Assembly (NCBI GenBank): GCA_009785015.1
Contig: WQXD01000098.1
Coordinates: 1 to 10,958 of the forward strand
DNA: 10,958 bases
Source: Oscillospiraceae bacterium
GTDB lineage: Bacteria > Bacillota_A > Clostridia > Oscillospirales > WRJC01
Direction of reading: 5' to 3'
The notes beneath the pieces are model-generated. The model was not told where the DNA came from. It worked only from the letters and a program-made list of their open reading frames with translations, and did not search any database. Positions 6,067-10,958 of this stretch are shown in pieces. The position numbers were made by a program, and so were the translations under genes. The first letter of the stretch is position 1; each line of letters begins with the position of its first letter.

Positions 6067-8241
6067 TTATATTCTCCTGATAACAAGGGCGTCCGAACCG
6101 TAACCCAGCTGCTTTTCAAATTGTTTTTTCACATCGTCCGTCATAACCGGCAGCCAGTTTTTCCCTGATAAATAAGGATGCGGCAAAGTAATTTTATACG
6201 ACCCGTCCATCAACTGCGCCCCCGTAAATATTTTTTCTTTACCGTTGCGCTCGTTTTGACTGTATACTTCATACTTGGCGCTGCCGTCAAGCGCTTTCAG
6301 ACTTATGGAATTGTTTTCAACCTCGCCGCCGTCCCGGAAAATAAACACCATAGCTTCGGACGCGTCCGGTTTTACATATTCGAAAGCGCGCCAATGATCA
6401 GTATTTTCAAGGATATTAAGTATATAAATATCTTCTTTGAACATATGCCGGTGAGCTTTATACATGATAATATGGCGCTTGAAATGGTCGTTGAACCCGA
6501 GAGGGGCGTTCGCGAGCCGCTGTCCCGCCATGCCTGTGATATTTCCCATGCTGAAACCGCCCTGCGACATGATGTTCCGGAAGAAATAATCCAAATACGA
6601 AACCTCGACATACGGCATAGCGTGCAACGATAACAGCGCTTCTTGCGAGCCGAACGCGTAAGAGCAGCTGCCCCACACATTCGGGCCGGTCATCGGTCCC
6701 GTGACAAACTGGTTTGTATATTCCGGGAAAAGCATATGGCAGCAATCTGTCGGGTTTGTTCTGGAAAGGCTCATGTCGTGTATACATTCCCAACCGCGCA
6801 GACGGGGGAAGCGTTCCATCAAATAAGCCATAATTTCGCGGCGCCCCGCAACGTTGGCAGCTACGCCGCCGTCCGGCGCGTGTCCGTGGTCGCTCCTGTT
6901 GCAGCAAAATGAAACTGTTGCCGACGGATCCCATTTTATCCAGTCTATATGCCATTTTTCCACAATATCGGCTATCTCTTTTTTCAGCCGCTGCACCACT
7001 TCGGGGTTCCCGAGACACAACTGCGTAGTCAGGGAGAGCGGCTGGACGTCGCAATGCAGGCGTTCGCCGTTTATCTCGGCATAAAAAGATTCCGGAAAGT
7101 CGCCGCGTTTTTCACGCAGCGCATCGACGCTATGAGGACACATCCACAAACCGAATATCATGCCTTTCTCATGGATTTTATCGGACAGATATTTCATGCC
7201 ATGCGGAAATTTTACCGCGCTCTCTTTATAACTTCCGAGACCTGCGGACCAGTCGTTCGAGCCGGGCATAATACTCCCTTCCTCGTTCCACGACGCATCA
7301 AGCGTAAACGCGTCAAAACCCATAGACGACGCAAGTTCCAGATCTTCAAGATACATCTTTTCAGCCTGATCGTCGGTGTACCAAACGTTAAACGAAGATT
7401 CCGGCGAAGATTCGCCGATTGGCAACAGCGCGACAGAACGGAGCATTGCGCGCATTGCGTTGACCGCGTGGTCGCGCCCACCGCCTGCCAACGCCACAAA
7501 AACACGCGGCGTTGTAAAACGTTCGGCCGGTTCCAGATTGACCGATTGTTTTATGCGCGCGCCCGGCGCATTGATTATGCCCGCGTTTATGCTGATTGAA
7601 TTTGAATTTTTATGCGGTCTTGCTTGAACTGTATAATAAGTATCGCTGCCCGGATTTGTGACGTTATATCCCGCCAGATCGCCCGCCAGCATCAACGACT
7701 GATTTCTATTTCGCGCGTTTATTACCGTCCAGCCGTTCCATTGGCAGAATTCACCGAAACGCTCGCTTGAATCAATTATGTCACCCGTTGAAGAAGCGTT
7801 TTTGCGGATACCGTATGTGTAAACGTCATATTTGTCCGTTTTTATTTCAAATAACGCCGGCTGGAGGCATTGTATATTGTTAAGAATTTTATCGGTGGGA
7901 TTATAAAGAGAAGCGGACATGCCGAAGCCCGAAAATCCGGGATACAGCGAAAGTGTCCATGTAACTTCAGACCCGTCGCCGAGGATACCGGAAAGATTAA
8001 TTTTGACCGTTCCGTCGCCGCTTGTTTCTTTTTCGCAGCGGCTGTATGAAAAAAGTACCGGATTTTCTCTGTCGCCGGGTATAATACATGCGCCGAACGG
8101 CGTCCCGCATGCCCAGTTATAATCATATCCGGGAATTATAAGCTCGTTTTGACTCAGCATACCGTCTGTATATTTGCATTTAATTCGAATTCTCCCGTTG
8201 TCAATAATCAACTCTTCATTGTTTAAAATTTCCTGTTTCAT
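6067..8241 (-). CDS. GH36-like alpha-galactosidase (clan GH-D glycosidase)
   Basis: The 724-residue protein has the GH36 build: an N-terminal beta-sandwich (about 1-270), a TIM barrel (about 284-600) and a C-terminal beta domain (about 605-724). The barrel shows FNVWYTDDQAEKMY (284-297), GFDAFTLDASW (308-318), KFPHGMKYLSDKIHEKGMIFGLW (first and last residues 344 and 366; the usual substrate-pocket strands) and DWIKWDPS (433-440), whose D438 in KWD is the expected nucleophile. The usual acid/base motif (C-SGGG-R-D) is absent; WECIHD (484-489) followed by R494 and D499 occupies its place, with D499 the best acid/base candidate. There is no signal peptide, so it acts in the cytoplasm on imported alpha-galactosides or a related sugar. 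ATG 8241 has GAGGAA about 9 bases upstream. It lies 29 bp after the solute-binding protein gene, so the two form an operon. Confidence 0.85.
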   Translation of the reverse strand: MKQEILNNEELIIDNGRIRIKCKYTDGMLSQNELIIPGYDYNWACGTPFGACIIPGDRENPVLFSYSRCEKETSGDGTVKINLSGILGDGSEVTWTLSLYPGFSGFGMSASLYNPTDKILNNIQCLQPALFEIKTDKYDVYTYGIRKNASSTGDIIDSSERFGEFCQWNGWTVINARNRNQSLMLAGDLAGYNVTNPGSDTYYTVQARPHKNSNSISINAGIINAPGARIKQSVNLEPAERFTTPRVFVALAGGGRDHAVNAMRAMLRSVALLPIGESSPESSFNVWYTDDQAEKMYLEDLELASSMGFDAFTLDASWNEEGSIMPGSNDWSAGLGSYKESAVKFPHGMKYLSDKIHEKGMIFGLWMCPHSVDALREKRGDFPESFYAEINGERLHCDVQPLSLTTQLCLGNPEVVQRLKKEIADIVEKWHIDWIKWDPSATVSFCCNRSDHGHAPDGGVAANVAGRREIMAYLMERFPRLRGWECIHDMSLSRTNPTDCCHMLFPEYTNQFVTGPMTGPNVWGSCSYAFGSQEALLSLHAMPYVEVSYLDYFFRNIMSQGGFSMGNITGMAGQRLANAPLGFNDHFKRHIIMYKAHRHMFKEDIYILNILENTDHWRAFEYVKPDASEAMVFIFRDGGEVENNSISLKALDGSAKYEVYSQNERNGKEKIFTGAQLMDGSYKITLPHPYLSGKNWLPVMTDDVKKQFEKQLGYGSDALVIRRI

Positions 8242-8270
8242 ATTTTTGGTTCCTCGTATAATTTTTTATT

Positions 8271-9773
8271 TTATTCGCTTAAAATGTTTTCTACCGCTTT
8301 TTGTATGGTACGGTTGTATTTGTCCGCATTTTTTTCCGTAAGCGAAGCGAAAGTATTACTGCTCTTCACAAACGCGTAAGTATAATCCGTCCCGGATTCG
8401 GGCCATATCGTAGCGCCCAAGTCATATACTCTTGAGTTATATATAAGGTCAAGCATTTCTGCCGTGTCGCCGTCGCGCGAATATTTGTTTTTCAAAGCCA
8501 TTTCATAATATGCCGGAATGATTTTATTGCGCGCCGAACACGCCATCGCTTCCATGACCGCGCCGGCGACCTCAATATTAGAGTTGAGGTTCGGGATTAT
8601 GAACGGAAAGCCTCCGCAGACGCTGGAATAATAACTCTCTTGATCGGCTGTGAATTTCGGGAACGGTATAATGCCGAAATCGTCGGACATATCGCGTAAA
8701 TCTATCGTTTCCGGTATCGCTCCGACGGAGAAAAGGCATTGTCCGTTTTTAAAGAACGCTATTTTACGCGCCACAGAACTGTCACCCGAATGGCTCGGCA
8801 GATTTGCGCCGATGGTCTCCATAAATACGCCGTCTTTAGAGTTTAATCCCGTAATAGCTCTGTCGGCTATGTCGAAAAATCTCTGATTGCCCGGAACTGC
8901 GAAATACGGAATGTCGTCTTTATCCTTTTCGATCAGGCATACTCCCGCCGACACCCAAAAACTTTGGGCTATATAGTAGTGTTCGCTCAGAATACCCCAG
9001 TTGTCCGCTTCGGTCATTTTGCCGTCCCCGTCAATATCTCTTGCCGCCGATTTTGCCATTTCGAAAAGTTTGTCATGCGTCCACGTTCCGGCCCTGACCA
9101 AAGCGTATGGGTCTTCGAGCCCCAGGTCCTGAATCTGTTTTTTATTGAAAAACGTCACGACCGTGGCTTCCAGAGACGACAGCATATCGTCGGAAAACGC
9201 CCAGTATAATTTGCCGCCGATAGTAAGCTGTTTATTCGTAACGGGGCTCCAGTACAGACGCGTAAGGTCTATATATGGCAGTTGGTCTATGGGATACAGC
9301 ATATTTTCTCCCGCAGCCTGATGAGCTTCGCGGTCTATCTGCATATACATGTCATATGCGTCCGTTCCCGCTTTCGTATTTTTTCTCAGCGTTGCAAGCA
9401 GCTGGAAAAGATCTATTACCGCCGCGTTGAATTTTATATTAAAGCGATTTTCGATACTTTTGTTCCGCGCGTAAATCGCATCGTTCAATACTTCGCCTAT
9501 GTCGGCTTCGGGATAAAGCGTCTCGTTTCTTAAATTGTATGTTCCAACTACCACCCTGTATTCATAGCCGCCGAAATCAAGTTCCGGCACTTCGTCGTAA
9601 AGCGCAGTCTCTTCAGTCGCGTCCGCGCTTTCGCTTACGTCCGGATTTGCCGCGTCTTTTTTTTCTTCGGGTTTATTATCGCCGCTGTTGTTGCAAGATG
9701 CCAAAACAACCGTAAAAGCCAATGTCAGAAATAATATCAAAACCATAATTCTTGTTAAGTTTTTTGTTTTCAT
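8271..9773 (-). CDS. Lipoprotein extracellular solute-binding protein of a sugar ABC transporter
   Basis: The 500-residue protein starts with a lipoprotein signal: basic MKTKNLTR, hydrophobic core 9-24, and lipobox L24-A25-S26 with acceptor C27. An acidic, Ser/Asn-rich linker (28-60) leads into a family 1-type sugar-binding fold, with a typical N-lobe opening (FGGYEYRVVVGTY, 67-79) and the clostridial calcium-loop-like insertion DIDGDGKMTEAD (246-257). It would sit on the outer face of the membrane and deliver a sugar or oligosaccharide to an ABC permease. No permease or ATPase gene is in the window, so its partner is elsewhere. The downstream neighbour suggests an alpha-galactoside-type ligand, but this is inference. 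ATG 9773 follows AGGAG with 9-10 bases; a strong promoter lies at 9843-9871. The GH36-like gene follows after 29 bp. Confidence 0.9.
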   Translation of the reverse strand: MKTKNLTRIMVLILFLTLAFTVVLASCNNSGDNKPEEKKDAANPDVSESADATEETALYDEVPELDFGGYEYRVVVGTYNLRNETLYPEADIGEVLNDAIYARNKSIENRFNIKFNAAVIDLFQLLATLRKNTKAGTDAYDMYMQIDREAHQAAGENMLYPIDQLPYIDLTRLYWSPVTNKQLTIGGKLYWAFSDDMLSSLEATVVTFFNKKQIQDLGLEDPYALVRAGTWTHDKLFEMAKSAARDIDGDGKMTEADNWGILSEHYYIAQSFWVSAGVCLIEKDKDDIPYFAVPGNQRFFDIADRAITGLNSKDGVFMETIGANLPSHSGDSSVARKIAFFKNGQCLFSVGAIPETIDLRDMSDDFGIIPFPKFTADQESYYSSVCGGFPFIIPNLNSNIEVAGAVMEAMACSARNKIIPAYYEMALKNKYSRDGDTAEMLDLIYNSRVYDLGATIWPESGTDYTYAFVKSSNTFASLTEKNADKYNRTIQKAVENILSE

Positions 9774-9842
9774 TGTTCGACTCTCCTTTTAAAATTATAC
9801 GGTTTTTTCATATCAAGCCATTCTTTTTTGTTTTCTAAAGCC

Positions 9843-9871
9843 ATTATATCATATCAATAATAAAAAATCAA
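9843..9871 (-). promoter_or_regulatory. Extended -10 promoter for the solute-binding protein/GH36-like operon
   Basis: Minus strand TTGATT (9866-9871), 17 bases, TATAAT (9843-9848) preceded by TG-A (extended -10). About 69 bases of leader precede the ATG at 9773. Confidence 0.75.
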
Positions 9872-9877
9872 CAAGGT

Positions 9878-9896
9878 TTGTAAATATTTTTTACAA
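9878..9896. promoter_or_regulatory. Palindrome upstream of the sugar-operon promoter: candidate operator
   Basis: TTGTAAA (9878-9884) and TTTACAA (9890-9896) are perfect inverted arms around 5 bases, ending 6 bp upstream of the -35. The position suits a sugar-responsive regulator. A weak terminator for the upstream gene is less likely because the stem is all A/T except one pair. Confidence 0.5.
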
Positions 9897-9907
9897 TACT
9901 CAGTATT
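9895..9907. repeat. 13-bp perfect palindrome
   Basis: AATACT-C-AGTATT, directly beside the 9878-9896 palindrome and 23 bp after the stop of the TPR gene. It may be a second operator site; it is too weak as a stem to be a convincing terminator. Confidence 0.4.
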
Positions 9908-9929
9908 ATTATTGACGTCGCTATTAAAA

Positions 9930-10883
9930 TTATACAAGAGGAGATTTTACAAAAGATGCGCCGGATTTTGCATATTTATTTAACTTTTCTTCGATTTCGA
10001 TAAACGCTTTATTTTCACGAATTGGGTCAAATGCGCTGTTTTTCATTTTTTCAAGCAGTATCTTTGAAAAGCTTTCTGTCGAATTAAAAGTGAAAATACT
10101 TCCTGTGCCTTTTAACAATAAGGATGTATATTCAGTATTATATCCTTTATATTCCGTATCGATTTTTATCGCATTGTCTGACGATAACCGCAAATTTTCA
10201 ATCGTTTTATCATAATCATCGGATTTTGCGCAGTCTAATGCTATTTCTGAATAGTGACCGAACATCATGAGTCCGAAATATCCGTAGTTCCCGTCCTCAA
10301 TCATAACTTCGATTAATTTGACAATTTTTTTGCTGATAATAACAGCGTTTTCTGTATCTTTATAATTTGTCATATTTATTATGAGATGTCCGAAATATAA
10401 ATGTATATTTTCCCGGTATTGTCTCATTTTTTTCTCGCCCTCATATAATTGAACAAACATGGCTTCACGGGCGATATTGGTATACGGCAATTTTTTCGCA
10501 AGTTCGATTGCTTTTTCGGTCATGCCTGCTTCCGGACTGGAATAGGCATAACAAAGGTTATGCAATGCCGAGAGCCTGCATTCGTCTTCGGTACATTCCG
10601 CGAGAATTTTTTCGCCCAGTTTTATGGCCTCATTTATTAATATCAGTGCTTCATCTTTTGGTTTTCCCCATTTTGTGCTTTGGAGATGCAACATAAGGCG
10701 TTCCATGATTTTATAACTGTTGGGATATTCTTTTAATCCTTCACGGAGTGTTGAAACAGCTTTTTCGCGGTCATTATCGGTTTGGCAATATTGTTCGGCG
10801 CGGAATATAATGTCATTTATTTGCTTTTCTTTATTTTTGACGTCAATCAGGGCTGACGCATGAAAAAAAAGATCAAGCACCAA
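9930..10883 (-). CDS. TPR-like protein resembling the C-terminal half of clostridial HTH/TPR regulators, probably 5'-truncated
   Basis: The frame gives 317 residues of amphipathic helices in TPR-like register: KAVSTLREGLKEYPNSYKIMERL, with ends near residues 41 and 63, then repeated helix pairs such as EALILINEAIKLGEKIL, and LSALHNLCYAYSS followed by KAIELAKKLPYTNIAREAM. This order matches the region that follows an XRE-type HTH in many clostridial proteins, where the TPRs sense a ligand or peptide. Residues 4-20 (DLFFHASALIDVKNKEK) look like the last HTH helix and linker, yet no HTH is found upstream in any minus-strand frame. The only starts are TTG 10883 or GTG 10880, without a ribosome site; the first ATG is near residue 60. 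I infer that the 5' part is lost, so the product may be non-functional. It is not clearly linked to the sugar operon downstream. Confidence 0.6.
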   Translation of the reverse strand: MVLDLFFHASALIDVKNKEKQINDIIFRAEQYCQTDNDREKAVSTLREGLKEYPNSYKIMERLMLHLQSTKWGKPKDEALILINEAIKLGEKILAECTEDECRLSALHNLCYAYSSPEAGMTEKAIELAKKLPYTNIAREAMFVQLYEGEKKMRQYRENIHLYFGHLIINMTNYKDTENAVIISKKIVKLIEVMIEDGNYGYFGLMMFGHYSEIALDCAKSDDYDKTIENLRLSSDNAIKIDTEYKGYNTEYTSLLLKGTGSIFTFNSTESFSKILLEKMKNSAFDPIRENKAFIEIEEKLNKYAKSGASFVKSPLV

Positions 10884-10958
10884 AGAGGATTTTGATGAGG
10901 TAAACGAAATCGTAGGAGCAGCGATGACGCTTGACGCGGAGATTCACTTTGGAAATGT
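10864..10958 (+). other. Possible fragment of a plus-strand gene running off the window
   Basis: The frame is open from after a TGA at 10861-10863 to the window end. From about 10879 it reads TKEDFDEVNEIVGAAM followed by TLDAEIHFGN, which looks like real protein rather than noise. The pattern EVNE...DA-I-FG recalls the C-terminal domain of FtsZ, but the stretch is too short to assign. No start with a good ribosome site is seen, apart from ATG 10924 after GGAG with 5-6 bases. It may be the rear part of a gene whose front has been replaced. Confidence 0.3.

Noticed and set aside
6949..7599. A 216-residue plus-strand ORF inside the GH36-like gene
   Set aside because: It is antisense to well-conserved GH36 motifs and its sequence is Arg/His-rich shadow translation.

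Overview
The window looks like chromosomal DNA from a low-to-moderate GC, Gram-positive-type anaerobe of the Clostridia, probably an uncultured gut or rumen lineage. This is inferred from three things: strong AGGAGG-type ribosome sites, sigma-A promoters close to TTGACA-N17-TATAAT, and the gene families present (DUF4143 ATPases, a lipobox-anchored sugar-binding protein, a URO-D-type methyltransferase homologue, XRE/TPR-like proteins). The lineage is not proven by any marker gene here.

Layout. Left edge (1-496, +): the C-terminal part of a zinc-type M20/M28/M42 peptidase cut by the window boundary. It overlaps by 12 bp, tail to tail, a minus-strand gene (485-1843) whose C-terminus is a plasmid pRiA4b Orf3-like domain. 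Next on the minus strand are a HAD-family phosphatase (1921-2571) and, just upstream of it, the remains of a DUF4143 ATPase (2591-3012) that has lost its middle and carries a frameshift. Both probably use a promoter overlapped by a 12-bp-arm inverted repeat. A URO-D family protein follows (3187-4434, -), with an extended -10 promoter flanked by repeated CGAAAG half-sites.

A 307-bp divergent regulatory region (4435-4741) separates it from an intact DUF4143 AAA ATPase (4742-6037, +). That ATPase has a perfect consensus promoter preceded by a 23-bp tandem direct repeat. The ATPase converges on a two-gene sugar unit on the minus strand: a lipoprotein solute-binding protein (8271-9773), then a cytoplasmic GH36-like alpha-galactosidase (6067-8241) 29 bp downstream. 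The right end (9930-10883, -) is a TPR-rich protein resembling the C-terminal half of clostridial HTH/TPR regulators, with no recognisable HTH and no good start. The last ~80 bp read better as a fragment of a different plus-strand gene, so a rearrangement or assembly join may lie near 10865-10885.

How they work together. The clearest functional unit is sugar capture outside the cell (lipoprotein) coupled to intracellular hydrolysis of alpha-galactosides or related glycosides (GH36-like); no ABC permease is in the window. The other genes look like accessory or housekeeping singletons with their own promoters. I did not find a convincing new multi-gene system. The more interesting signals are the operator-like repeats in 4455-4671, the broken ATPase, the URO-D active-site variant and the possible breakpoint at the right edge.
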